A stretch of DNA of 48,493 nucleotides. Origin: a virus. This document shows, one piece after another, positions 16,004 to 24,338 of this stretch. Below the pieces are notes generated by a model, which did no database searches, was not told the DNA's origin, and was given only the letters and a program-made list of their open reading frames with translations. The position numbers were made by a program, and so were the translations under genes. The stretch lies in the IMG/VR virus record IMGVR_UViG_3300036045_000020, positions 1-48,493 of that record; one strand, written 5' to 3'. Numbering within the stretch: position 1 is the stretch's first letter; the number at the start of each line of letters is the position of its first letter.

Positions 16004-18759
16004 CACGCGGCCTCCTGAAGCGCACTCGCGGCCTGAGCAGCGTCATAACGCCCGATGGCTTGTCGTGCTTGGTAGTAGGTAATCAGGTTGGCAGCGGCCC
16101 CCGCCGTGAGTTCGGCTATCGCGGCCCGCTTCATGTCGCCGCGAGCCAGCTTCGCCAGCCAGTTCGCCTGGTTCTCGCTGATTGGCCGCTGCTGCCAACT
16201 GCGGCCCTTGGTACCAAGTTCGCGGGCCGCATGCTGTACAGCCAATGCCTCACCTTTGACAAAGGGATCTTCAGCTGGCAAGGGCCGCGCGGCCCAGGCC
16301 CCGACCGATTTCCAGCCACCGTCGGCCTGCTGCTCGCCGTTCCGCCAGATGGCCCACAATTGCCGATCGCGGATAGCCAAGATGCGCTCAATACCGTCAC
16401 TGCCCCGCCCACAACCAAGTGTAAGCAAGTCGTCGTGACGGTACCAGGTAAAAGGACTCTGCTCCAAGTAGCGCAATTCTTTGGCAACAACCTGTAAATC
16501 CACGCCGTTCGCATCAAATGCCTCGCCATCAAACGTAAAGCCGATCTGGGCTACGCCAGGCTCACGCTGCTTAGCCAGTTGCCGGAGCAGTTCCTCGCGT
16601 GGAATGGGGCAGCCGAGGATGTCGCCAAGCATCGCCACGTTGCGGGCGTTCTCGGGCAGGTAGTCGAGGATTAGGCAGTCGGTCTTCGCCAGCGTGGGCC
16701 GCAGCCCACGACCGATCATCTGGATGTACAGCCCGTCGCTTTTGGTTGGTCGAGCCAAGTGGATACAAGCAATCTCCGGCACATCCAACCCCTCTGTCCA
16801 CAGGCCGCACTGCCCCATTACAACAACATGCCCATTGCGACGAGTAATAATCGTGTTGGTTTGGTTTGTCACACACCAAACCTCTTCATCCAGCCAATCT
16901 GATTCAAATTGCGCTGGATTACCCCCGCTTGTCAGAACCGTGTGATTGTTGGTCTGTACCCACGCCCGATCTCGAATTCGCAACTTGCCAATAACTTGCT
17001 CTTCTCCATTTGGCCCAACACCGTTTGATCGTCGTGTTAGCTTGGAGGCAAAGCCTCGTACTGCGGCCCATACCTGCAAACGGTCAAACATAGTCCAATC
17101 GTTGCCAATAATTGTTGGTGAATCACCAGGGCGCGTGGTTCTGTGGTACTTCTCACCGTCCCCAACCCATAAACCATACACAACACGCTCGAATTGCGCC
17201 CGCGTGCAATTGGTAAGATTTGGTGATAGTGACTTATCGATCCAGGCGTGAATTCGTCCCCATCCATTTCTTTGTAGCTGACCGCCAATACCCCCCTTTG
17301 GTATTCGATAGCGGCGTTTGAGGTATGCACCTTTGTTTGTCTCCTGAAACGTTTCAGATACTTTCCAGTCAAAACCACATCCATCAAGAATGCGTTCAAT
17401 CTCGCTACACATTGCGCTATTAGCGGCTTGAACAATCTCAATGCTTGCCCGCTTTTGGTTCAGCGTGCCATCTGTTGCAAAAATTCCAAGAAACTCTAAT
17501 TCGGCATCGGTCAGTGGCACGCCATCAAAAACCTCAACACCTGCCAACGGCAATTGATAGTGTCCGTTCGCATTGGGAAGTTTGCCAGCTTCGGCAAACC
17601 TCCATCGCACGCCAGACGAGGATCGCACAAGCATGTGATGGCCTTCAGTAACGCGAATATCAAGTGTTTGGTTTTTGAGATACACCATCCTCTCTTGGGG
17701 ATCGCGCCGCCGCCGCACAATGCGCGAAATTGGTTCCCATGTTACGTGTCCTGTATTTGGGTCTACCGCCGCAGTTGTGTCGTCTTCTTGGATGTCATGC
17801 ATTCCTAGCCATCCACGGCGTGTAAGAATTTCGGTTTGACTATCGAGACAATTCACCAAGACTTGATACGTCCCAGCCCGGAAGTCGGCGAGGATCTGAC
17901 GACGCACAACCTTGTCGGTACCACCGTCGGCACTTGCTGCGGTAAAGCCGGCGGCGCGAAAGTCGGCGGCTAGGTCGTGTGCTCCCTGGACACTTGTGGT
18001 AAAGGCAATTGCGGGCCGATCGGCGGCCAGTTCGCGGTGGGCGGCCACAACCAGGGCCCGGCAGGCCGGGGTGTCAAAGCGCTCGGCCAGCTGCTGCTGC
18101 TGAAAGTCGCCGCCCACGGTGCGTACGCCGCTCAGGTCGATGTGCGTCGAGATGGCGTACCAGGTGGGCTTCACCAGGTACGCCTCGCGCACCAGGTCGG
18201 CGATTGTGATGGTAAAGGCCGTGGTGTCGAAGGCGTTGGCCATGGCCAGCCCGTCGCCTCGCATCGGCGTGGCCGTAACACCAAGGTGGCGCAGCGCGGA
18301 GTTGGCCGCGCGCAGCCCGTCGCACACCTTCAGGTAGGCCGGGGCAATCGCGTGGTGGGCCTCGTCGGTGATCAGGTAGTCGACCGGGCCGTGGGCCAGC
18401 AGCTTCTTCAGATGCGTCTCACGACTCAGCGTCTGCACCGTAGCGACAGTCAATTGACGATCATAGTCCTTTTGTTCGCCCATCAATAAGCCCAGCCGGG
18501 GGCAACTCAATGCGCCGTTCGTCAGCCAGTCGCCACCAACGGCGCGGAGGCGCTCAATCGGCTGATGGATCAATTCCTCGCGGTGGGCAAGAATCACTGC
18601 CCGCTGGCCGTTTTGCAGCACGCGCAGCAGCAAAGCAAGAAAAATGACCGTCTTGCCCGCGCCAGTGGCCGCAACCCCCAGCACGTCGCGCTGGCCATTG
18701 TTCCAGGCCGTGATCGTCGCGGCAATTGCGTCAGTCTGATAGGGTCGAAGCTGAAACAT
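16003..18759 (-). CDS. SF2 DEAD/DEAH-box helicase interrupted by an intein
   Basis: 918 aa precursor; about 571 aa after splicing. Helicase parts: Q-like region LRPYQTDAI (4-12), Walker A ATGAGKT (31-37), DEAH box DEAH (132-135), motif III TATP (162-165), motif V split by the intein after VLVN (residue 303) and resuming at CGLWTEGLDVP (651-661), and motif VI QMIGRGLRP (680-688). The C-terminal ~200 residues are an accessory region with W-rich RHDDLLTLGCGRG. It probably unwinds DNA during replication or recombination (UvsW/RadD-like). ATG at 18759 is preceded by GAGG. It heads the coupled run ASCH-DUF488-primase. Confidence 0.92.
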   Translation of the reverse strand: MFQLRPYQTDAIAATITAWNNGQRDVLGVAATGAGKTVIFLALLLRVLQNGQRAVILAHREELIHQPIERLRAVGGDWLTNGALSCPRLGLLMGEQKDYDRQLTVATVQTLSRETHLKKLLAHGPVDYLITDEAHHAIAPAYLKVCDGLRAANSALRHLGVTATPMRGDGLAMANAFDTTAFTITIADLVREAYLVKPTWYAISTHIDLSGVRTVGGDFQQQQLAERFDTPACRALVVAAHRELAADRPAIAFTTSVQGAHDLAADFRAAGFTAASADGGTDKVVRRQILADFRAGTYQVLVNCLDSQTEILTRRGWLGMHDIQEDDTTAAVDPNTGHVTWEPISRIVRRRRDPQERMVYLKNQTLDIRVTEGHHMLVRSSSGVRWRFAEAGKLPNANGHYQLPLAGVEVFDGVPLTDAELEFLGIFATDGTLNQKRASIEIVQAANSAMCSEIERILDGCGFDWKVSETFQETNKGAYLKRRYRIPKGGIGGQLQRNGWGRIHAWIDKSLSPNLTNCTRAQFERVVYGLWVGDGEKYHRTTRPGDSPTIIGNDWTMFDRLQVWAAVRGFASKLTRRSNGVGPNGEEQVIGKLRIRDRAWVQTNNHTVLTSGGNPAQFESDWLDEEVWCVTNQTNTIITRRNGHVVVMGQCGLWTEGLDVPEIACIHLARPTKSDGLYIQMIGRGLRPTLAKTDCLILDYLPENARNVAMLGDILGCPIPREELLRQLAKQREPGVAQIGFTFDGEAFDANGVDLQVVAKELRYLEQSPFTWYRHDDLLTLGCGRGSDGIERILAIRDRQLWAIWRNGEQQADGGWKSVGAWAARPLPAEDPFVKGEALAVQHAARELGTKGRSWQQRPISENQANWLAKLARGDMKRAAIAELTAGAAANLITYYQARQAIGRYDAAQAASALQEAA
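16810..17850 (-). other. Intein with LAGLIDADG-type endonuclease in the SF2 helicase
   Basis: Residues 304-650 of the helicase (347 aa). It begins with Cys (CLDSQTEILTRRGW, block A), has block B TEGHHMLV (371-378), and two degenerate dodecapeptides LGIFATDG (424-431) and YGLWVGDG (528-535) of a LAGLIDADG homing endonuclease. The C-terminal end is RRNGHVVVMGQ followed by Cys+1 (651). The last residue is Gln where most inteins have Asn, and the preceding residue is Gly instead of His; Gln-ending inteins are known but uncommon. The insertion site is the conserved helicase motif V. Confidence 0.92.
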
Positions 18760-18791
18760 AGAGCCTCATGTGTAAAGCGTTTTTTGAAGAG

Positions 18792-18841
18792 AAACCGTGG
18801 ATCAGTCCTATAGATATTCTTATAGGACTGATCCACGGTTT
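18792..18841. repeat. 21-bp perfect inverted repeat overlapping a stop codon
   Basis: Arms 18792-18812 (AAACCGTGGATCAGTCCTATA) and 18821-18841 flank an 8-base loop (gatattct). The right arm contains the last codons of the helicase at 18820 and the stop lies at the loop edge. On the transcribed strand the hairpin is followed by CTCTTCAAAAAA rather than a U run, so it is not a textbook terminator. It may attenuate transcription between the two helicases, stabilise the upstream mRNA end, or be a recombination site. Arms are shown without mismatches. Confidence 0.7.
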
Positions 18842-20805
18842 TCAGATCGCAAAGGGTTGACACACGCGCGAACGAAAGGCCCGCGCGTGGCCGAGGGTAC
18901 TGGCTCAATTTCCCGCCAGCCCTGCGCAAGTAGCCCCTCAAACCACTTTGTGGCCGTCTTCCTGTCGGTTTTCAGTTCGCTTGTAAAATCCTGCGTCGTT
19001 ACCCGGCCTACGGCCACCGCACGGGCGGTGGCCACGCGCAGCACCTCCGGCCACCGATACGGATCAACACCGTCGGGCGCGTCAAACAATTGATGTAAGC
19101 TCACCAATTCGACAGGGATACCAGGCAGTGGCACGTTGGTTAGCAGCCACACGTCAACTGACCGGCGCAGCGGTCGAGCGCGATGCAGTGCCTGCACAAG
19201 CTCCGCTTCGCGCACTTGCTCAAGCAGCACCTGCAGGTCGTGGTCGTTCCAAAATCCTGCGACGGGGTAGGCCCAGGGCTGACCGGGAAACGGCCGATCC
19301 TGCGTCGTCCAGGTGACATCAAAGGGACGGTCACGCTCGCTGTACACCATCGTGGCGGTCGTGACCACGTCATCTGTTCCGGGTTGCGGGGTGCCAATGA
19401 CAATGAGGCAATCACAGTTTTGCAGGCGGTTGGTACCTCGACTGCCGTGAAAGTGGGCAGCGGCAGCGTTTGCGCCAAATACCTGAAGCAAATCTTTGTA
19501 CGTGACATATGCAGGACGCTGATAACCACGGTTGAGAATAGCAGCAACCTGTGCCTGAACGTGCTGTAACTTGGGGCGTCCGTCCGCCGCAGGGCCAACG
19601 TCCGTTTTGGTGTTGAGACTTGCCCACACCTGGCGCACGCGGCCCTGCAATTGCACATCGGGCCGAACAATCTTGACGGAACGGTTAAGCAGTTCACGAT
19701 ACAGCGGCCCCGAGGCCGTCGCGTCAAGCCAGATGACATGCGGCGGCAAAAAGCGCGGTCGCCGACGCAGCAGCAATGTGAGACCGCTGGTGTCGATGCG
19801 CACCCGTGGGATCGCGTCGACACCAGCGAGCTGGGCCTCAGCCTCCCGCTTCAGGGCATACAGCGTGTGGAACAGATGGCCGTAGGGCGCCTGCTCGGCG
19901 GCGTCGGCGTGGCGCAGCTCGGGCGGCTCGATCTCGGCGAGTGCCACCTCGCCGCAGGCCTGCGCAACAAGGCGGGCTCCGCCCAGGGCGGCCAGCAGGG
20001 CCGGCCCGCTCCACACACCGCCCTCGCGCGGCGTCATCGCCAGGCGGCGCAGCCCCCGCATCAGCTGCTCGCGCGGGCCCTCGTCCATCCCGGCAGGGAT
20101 CATGTCGCCGGCCGGTATGTGCCACGGATGTAAAAAAGCGCGCAAGGGAAGCTCATCGCCAATGAGCAGGTCGGTTTGTTCAAGGCGCGGGTGCCCTAAG
20201 GCCAAATGTTCGTATTGGGCATAGATGATAGGCTCGCTGCGGTGTGCTTGCGCATGCCATGCACACTGCTGATGGATGTAGCTCCACCCGCAAATGCGCG
20301 GATTGGCGCAAAAATCCAACGCGGGATAGCCGCGCCGCATCCACTGCTCAATGTGCGATGCATAGCGACATGTTTGACCAGCCCCTTGCCCCTGCCCCAG
20401 GGTGCGCGGCAGCCAGTTGTACCACCATGACGGGCGCTGCATAAGTGCCTGCAGATCGCTGAAAAAGTCGCGGCGTGGGCCAAGATAGAGGACACGGCCT
20501 GCGCCTGCAGCACACGTTTCAGCCGTTTCCACGGCTATTGTGGTTTTGCCGATCCCAGCTGGCGCAGCAATGAGCAGGACGTGATCCGGTGCTGGATCGG
20601 CCAAATAGGTTGTGATGGCATCACGGATCATCTGCTGCCCCTGATCTAAAGTTAATGTGCCGTACTGCTGTCTGTCTGGCGGTGCGGGTCGAAGCCCCCG
20701 TCGGCGTGGGCTTGGATCGAACGGCTCAGGCTGAAGCACACGTTCGGGCAGTGTGGGCGCTGGCTGCTCCAACTCAGCCAGCGCCTGGGCAATGACGTTT
20801 GTCAT
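18820..20805 (-). CDS. Putative Fe-S superfamily 2 helicase (XPD/DinG-like)
   Basis: 661 aa, 3 bases after the Bet stop. Walker A IAAPAGIGKTT (79-89) and a DExx box GDELP (216-220). Between them four cysteines, C146, C166, C172 and C181, have spacing close to the Fe-S cluster of XPD/DinG helicases (the last pair is C-x8-C). LDATAS (360-365) serves as motif III and QALHRARP (538-545) as motif VI. A winged-helix-like C-terminus is suggested by VTTQDFTSELKTDRKTATKWFEGLL (~607-632). It likely unwinds DNA alongside the neighbouring primase and second helicase. The helicase class is inferred from motifs; the Fe-S cluster is a hypothesis. Confidence 0.72.
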   Translation of the reverse strand: MTNVIAQALAELEQPAPTLPERVLQPEPFDPSPRRRGLRPAPPDRQQYGTLTLDQGQQMIRDAITTYLADPAPDHVLLIAAPAGIGKTTIAVETAETCAAGAGRVLYLGPRRDFFSDLQALMQRPSWWYNWLPRTLGQGQGAGQTCRYASHIEQWMRRGYPALDFCANPRICGWSYIHQQCAWHAQAHRSEPIIYAQYEHLALGHPRLEQTDLLIGDELPLRAFLHPWHIPAGDMIPAGMDEGPREQLMRGLRRLAMTPREGGVWSGPALLAALGGARLVAQACGEVALAEIEPPELRHADAAEQAPYGHLFHTLYALKREAEAQLAGVDAIPRVRIDTSGLTLLLRRRPRFLPPHVIWLDATASGPLYRELLNRSVKIVRPDVQLQGRVRQVWASLNTKTDVGPAADGRPKLQHVQAQVAAILNRGYQRPAYVTYKDLLQVFGANAAAAHFHGSRGTNRLQNCDCLIVIGTPQPGTDDVVTTATMVYSERDRPFDVTWTTQDRPFPGQPWAYPVAGFWNDHDLQVLLEQVREAELVQALHRARPLRRSVDVWLLTNVPLPGIPVELVSLHQLFDAPDGVDPYRWPEVLRVATARAVAVGRVTTQDFTSELKTDRKTATKWFEGLLAQGWREIEPVPSATRGPFVRACVNPLRSENRGSVL

Positions 20806-20808
20806 TGC

Positions 20809-22707
20809 CTATGCTACAGCGACGGTCGCGTCGACCGCCTCTCCCACCACTGCCGCCTGAGCGGTGTCGGCTGCTGCCGTATACACCGCCCCCCAGTCGC
20901 GAATCTCGTCAAGGCTCATCCCTGCAACGGCTGTCTTATCCGGTAAGGGTATATCAGCACCGGCCTTCTTTGCGCGTCTGGCGGCCAAGCGCATCGTATT
21001 CAGTGCTGCCTCGCGCTCGGGATCGACCTCAACAGTGGGTGGGGCTATCAGCTTCTTGATTGGAGGCATCGCATCAGCATTGATTACCTCACCAGTACGC
21101 ACGTCCGACGGTGGGGCTGCGGGGAGTGTCGGGCGGTGCGTGTGTTGTACAACCGCCACAGGCTCGTCGCGGATCTCGTCACTGGTGTACAGTCCGCTCA
21201 TGTCCGCTGGAAATGCGCGGCGCAGGGCCAGTGCCTCCGCGCAGTTGCCACAAAGCATTGAAAAGCCATTGCGGCGCACGACAATTACACCAGAGGGCAC
21301 GGTGACGCACCACACATTGCCCGATTCGTTGTTTGGCTGAAGGGCTAGCCCCGAACGCCTTTGACCTCGCTTAAAATCGTTGTAGTCACGATTCCAGCGC
21401 ACCACGGGGATTTCAGAGCGCGTGCTGATGGTCACGTAGTAGTTTGGCTTCGTGCCAATGTCGGAGGTTCGGCTACGGCGCTTGCTTACACTGTACCCAG
21501 CCACGACACACGCAAGCTCAAACGCCTCAATGTGGTCAAGGCGTGACGTGTAAAATCGTCGTACACCACTGCCCTGCTGATGACCATCGAAGGCGATGAG
21601 TGTGTCAACGAAGATGCGCGCTTCGCGCTGGGTAAGGTTAAGGATCTGTTCGGTCTGAATAACTTTCCCTGGCGCAACCAAAGGTTCAATCATCGTACGG
21701 GCAATGTGTCGGTAGACAAAGCGCGTCTTATCAGTTTTAGTCGTGATGGTGCGTGTTGCAGTGTGGGCAATATCGCCGGCGGTGTGCCGCACCTGCTCAT
21801 CCTCTGCCATATTGTTTGCGCGCAAAAATGCAATTTTGTGGGGGCGTGACACTTCTATCTTGAAGCCCTCGATCGTATCGGCCCCATCCGCAATATAAGC
21901 AGCAGCCAGCTCGATCGCCGTTTTGGTAAGCGCGGCAAACACCTTTGATCCGGTAACGCAGCGAGGTATCCACCAGCGAGGGCGCGTGCGCGCCATGTGG
22001 TACATCGTACCAGCCTCTACCTTGCCATCGGTTGTGACCATATCGTGATTGGGCGTGACGCAAAAATTCAAATCATCGCTGTCAAGTATGACCATATCGC
22101 CGTGGTATTCCTGAACAAATGGCTGTGCGTCGGTCGTTTCGAGGCCGTTGTCAACGACCTGCAATATTCGCCCAGTAACCTGGCTGAACTTCTGAAACCC
22201 GCAGTCGGTCAGCACCTCGGTTTGATCGTCAAAACACTTCGCGAGCATAATGTGGGGTTTGTCGGCCCACATCTGCGTTGGCGTGCCGTCCTTTTTCGTT
22301 TGCACGTATTCCTCGTAATGCGCCGTGGCCGCGACCTCGTGCCACTGGCCGCGCACGTATTTCAAAATGTAGGCTGTTGCGCTGTGTAACTGCCCAGCGG
22401 TGTCATATGTGTATGTCGGCGCGCGCCCTGGCGCATAGTTCCCCGTGCGGTCAGCAATCAGGCGCAACCCGTCAATGCCCGTTTGCGGCTGACGACTGGT
22501 GCGCCACTGGCCGTCGACGTTCTGGCGGCGCTCAATCAAATAAATCTGACGTGAGAACGGATCCAACCCTGATCGTTGCGCAAGCGAGAGAAACAGCATC
22601 AATTCGTCATCGCTTGCACCTTTGGCAATGGTATCCTTGACCAGTTCAACCTTCGCGTGATCAAAGCCCGTCGCATCAGCAATACGGGCTAACGCTGTTG
22701 TGCTCAT
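20809..22707 (-). CDS. bet: Bet/RecT-family single-strand annealing protein with an intein
   Basis: 632 aa precursor; about 301 aa after splicing. The N-terminal part (DDELMLFLSLAQRSGLDPFSRQIYLIERR, then QPQTGIDGLRLIADRTGNYA) and the post-intein part (CAEALALRRAFPADMSGLYTSDE) are diagnostic of the phage lambda Bet family, which anneals complementary strands for recombination-dependent replication. The intein splits KPHIMLAK from CAEALALR, the most conserved helix. No exonuclease partner (Exo/RecE) is recognisable nearby. The gene sits between the sigma factor and the Fe-S-type helicase in the early operon. Confidence 0.92.
   Translation of the reverse strand: MSTTALARIADATGFDHAKVELVKDTIAKGASDDELMLFLSLAQRSGLDPFSRQIYLIERRQNVDGQWRTSRQPQTGIDGLRLIADRTGNYAPGRAPTYTYDTAGQLHSATAYILKYVRGQWHEVAATAHYEEYVQTKKDGTPTQMWADKPHIMLAKCFDDQTEVLTDCGFQKFSQVTGRILQVVDNGLETTDAQPFVQEYHGDMVILDSDDLNFCVTPNHDMVTTDGKVEAGTMYHMARTRPRWWIPRCVTGSKVFAALTKTAIELAAAYIADGADTIEGFKIEVSRPHKIAFLRANNMAEDEQVRHTAGDIAHTATRTITTKTDKTRFVYRHIARTMIEPLVAPGKVIQTEQILNLTQREARIFVDTLIAFDGHQQGSGVRRFYTSRLDHIEAFELACVVAGYSVSKRRSRTSDIGTKPNYYVTISTRSEIPVVRWNRDYNDFKRGQRRSGLALQPNNESGNVWCVTVPSGVIVVRRNGFSMLCGNCAEALALRRAFPADMSGLYTSDEIRDEPVAVVQHTHRPTLPAAPPSDVRTGEVINADAMPPIKKLIAPPTVEVDPEREAALNTMRLAARRAKKAGADIPLPDKTAVAGMSLDEIRDWGAVYTAAADTAQAAVVGEAVDATVAVA
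21244..22236 (-). other. Intein with degenerate LAGLIDADG motifs in Bet
   Basis: Residues 158-488 of the precursor (331 aa). It starts with Cys in block A (CFDDQTEVLTDCGF), has block B VTPNHDMV (217-224), candidate dodecapeptides LAAAYIADG (268-276) and FVDTLIAFDG (366-375), and ends RRNGFSMLCGN before Cys+1 (489). The penultimate residue is Gly rather than the usual His. Both endonuclease motifs keep an acidic residue at the expected place, so DNA cleavage may persist. The terminal block (V-I-V-x-R-R-N-G) is similar to that of the intein in the SF2 helicase. Confidence 0.9.
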
Positions 22708-22728
22708 CGTGGTACTCCTGTATGATTG

Positions 22729-23568
22729 CTAGGCGACGCGCTCACGCACGCCGGCATAGTGCCGCAATGTCCGTAGTGCCGCAGTCTCGATTTGGCGTGC
22801 GCGCTCGCGGGTCACGCCAAGGACGCGCCCGATCTCTTCAAGCGTGCGCGGCTGGCCATCAACCAGGCCATAGCGCAACTCAAGCACCGTGCGCTCGCGG
22901 TCGCAACAGTGCCGCAGCAAGGCGCGCACAAACGCGCGTTGATCGCGTTGCGCGATGGTCTGCTCAACATCATCAGCACTTGCCAGTTGATTCAGTAAGG
23001 TGCGATCACTGTCGTCCCAGGCGTCCGGTAATGGTGCATCAAGTGAGGCGACATGCCGCATGCGTGCGCTGTCTAATCGTGCTGCGACGCGCGCCACGGG
23101 CCAGCCGACGGCATCTGCCACCTCTGCAAGTGTTGGGGTGCGCTGCAATGTGCGCGTCAAAAGCGCCGTTACCGTGCGCAACTGCTGCTGATCGTCTTGC
23201 ACATGCACCGGAAGACGAATCATATGCCCGTGATCCGCAAGCGCGCGGGTGATCGCCTGGCGTATCCACCACGTCGCATAGGTCGAAAAACGCACCGCGC
23301 GATCAGGGTCAAATTTGTCAGCAGCCCGAATCAATCCAATACACCCTTCCTGTACCAGATCCGTCAACGTGAGATGTGCGCTGTGGCCGGTATAGCGCTG
23401 CGCAATGCTGATCACAAGCCGGATATTGCACGCGATCAGGCGCGCGCGCGCTTCTGCATCGCCGCGCGCGACCGCGCACACAAGGGCGCGCTCATCGGCA
23501 GGACTCAGCAGCACATGATCCGATCCGGCAATAGCTTCTCTCTGTGCATCATCGGTATACCTGCTCAT
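22729..23568 (-). CDS. RNA polymerase sigma factor, sigma-70 family
   Basis: 279 aa, GGAG ribosome site 8 bases before ATG 23568 and ATGA overlap with the gene upstream. Region 2 is complete: LIACNIRLVISIAQRYTGHS (44-63), LTLTDLVQEGCIGLIRAADKFDPDRAVRFSTYATWWIRQAITRAL (67-111), including the -10-recognition helix. Region 3 spans ~118-190. Region 4 (222-270) has RERTVLELRYGL and a helix-turn-helix TLEEIGRVLGVTRERARQIE for the -35 element. This is the RpoD/SigA type rather than the short ECF type. Region 1.1 is absent. It probably redirects host RNA polymerase to phage promoters. Confidence 0.9.
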   Translation of the reverse strand: MSRYTDDAQREAIAGSDHVLLSPADERALVCAVARGDAEARARLIACNIRLVISIAQRYTGHSAHLTLTDLVQEGCIGLIRAADKFDPDRAVRFSTYATWWIRQAITRALADHGHMIRLPVHVQDDQQQLRTVTALLTRTLQRTPTLAEVADAVGWPVARVAARLDSARMRHVASLDAPLPDAWDDSDRTLLNQLASADDVEQTIAQRDQRAFVRALLRHCCDRERTVLELRYGLVDGQPRTLEEIGRVLGVTRERARQIETAALRTLRHYAGVRERVA

Positions 23569-23735
23569 GTCGGCATCTCCACGACTGTGCGGCGTATCGC
23601 TTCGGCTTCATCGCGAATACGATAGACACGCGTCAACAGATACGGGTCACGTTGCGCAATCGCTTGTGTTTCAATCTGCTCAATAAGTGCCACGATGATC
23701 GCCGCACTGAGGGCGATCTGATCAGCGTGCTCCAT
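23565..23735 (-). CDS. Small helical protein, unknown
   Basis: 56 aa from the ATG at 23735, which follows the previous stop (23746) and has a GAAGG sequence just upstream. An in-frame ATG at 23786 and TTG at 23810 would lengthen it to 73 or 81 aa but overlap the membrane protein gene and lack a ribosome site. Content is helical: IALSAAIIVALIEQIETQAIAQRDPYLLTRVYRIRDEAEAIRRTVVEM. ATGA overlap with the sigma factor. No function can be inferred; a small partner of the sigma factor is one possibility given the coupling. Confidence 0.55.
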   Translation of the reverse strand: MEHADQIALSAAIIVALIEQIETQAIAQRDPYLLTRVYRIRDEAEAIRRTVVEMPT

Positions 23736-23745
23736 CTGCCTTCGC

Positions 23746-24120
23746 TCAGCCGCGCGCTTCCCGGCCACGGCGTGTTCCTTCCGCATAGCCGACTTGGTAG
23801 CCCGTATCAAACGCTGCGGTATCGTTGCGCGCGAGCCGCCCGCGCACGTAATAGGCGGTTGTCACAACCGCACCGCCCATGCCCGCAATGACGCACCAGG
23901 CCGTTGCAGCACGGTATTCCTGCTCGGCGACACACCAGCCAATGAATGCGGTGCTCAAGGTGGCGGTACCGAGTGCATACGCGGCTGGTCTGCTCAACCG
24001 CCACCGTTTTTGCCAAAGTGCCATATGTTCAGCCGCAAGCGCGCCCGCCGCAAGCGCGCCAGCCGCAGCCATCGACGGCAACGCAGATGTCACAGATCGG
24101 ACAGGTGATGCTATCGTCAT
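23746..24120 (-). CDS. Small membrane protein, unknown
   Basis: 124 aa, ATG at 24120, two bases after the upstream stop. Three hydrophobic segments are visible: about residues 15-34 (Ala/Gly-rich), 47-64 (AYALGTATLSTAFIGWCV) and 73-92 (AWCVIAGMGGAVVTTAYYV). A soluble basic tail follows (GRLARNDTAAFDTGYQVGYAEGTRRGR). It lies early in the - operon between small genes and the sigma factor. Early membrane proteins in temperate phages sometimes act in exclusion or host takeover, but nothing here proves it. Confidence 0.6.
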   Translation of the reverse strand: MTIASPVRSVTSALPSMAAAGALAAGALAAEHMALWQKRWRLSRPAAYALGTATLSTAFIGWCVAEQEYRAATAWCVIAGMGGAVVTTAYYVRGRLARNDTAAFDTGYQVGYAEGTRRGREARG

Positions 24121-24122
24121 AC

Positions 24123-24338
24123 TTACATCCAGGCACGAATTTCATCAGGGTGTGCGCCGCCGCGATGGAGACGCACCCACATATCGCGAAGATCGGGATC
24201 GCCCGCTTTGTAGGCGTGTCGCAACAGTTCGGCAAGGTCTGGCGTGCGCCGAAGCTGCGCGACCAGTGTTTCGTCGCGCGCCAGTAGCTCGGCGTGCAAC
24301 GCGGATGGACTAAGTTCGTCAAGGCGGTAGTTCGTCAC
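24123..24338 (-). CDS. Small hypothetical protein
   Basis: 71 aa. GTG at 24338 is chosen: GGAGG lies 7 bases upstream and the GTGA overlaps the end of the frame-disrupted gene upstream. Helical, charged sequence (NYRLDELSPSALHAELLARDETLVAQLRRTPDLAELLRHAY) with a C-terminal WVRLHRGGAHPDEIRAWM. No recognisable domain. Coupled upstream and downstream in the early operon. Confidence 0.62.
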   Translation of the reverse strand: MTNYRLDELSPSALHAELLARDETLVAQLRRTPDLAELLRHAYKAGDPDLRDMWVRLHRGGAHPDEIRAWM

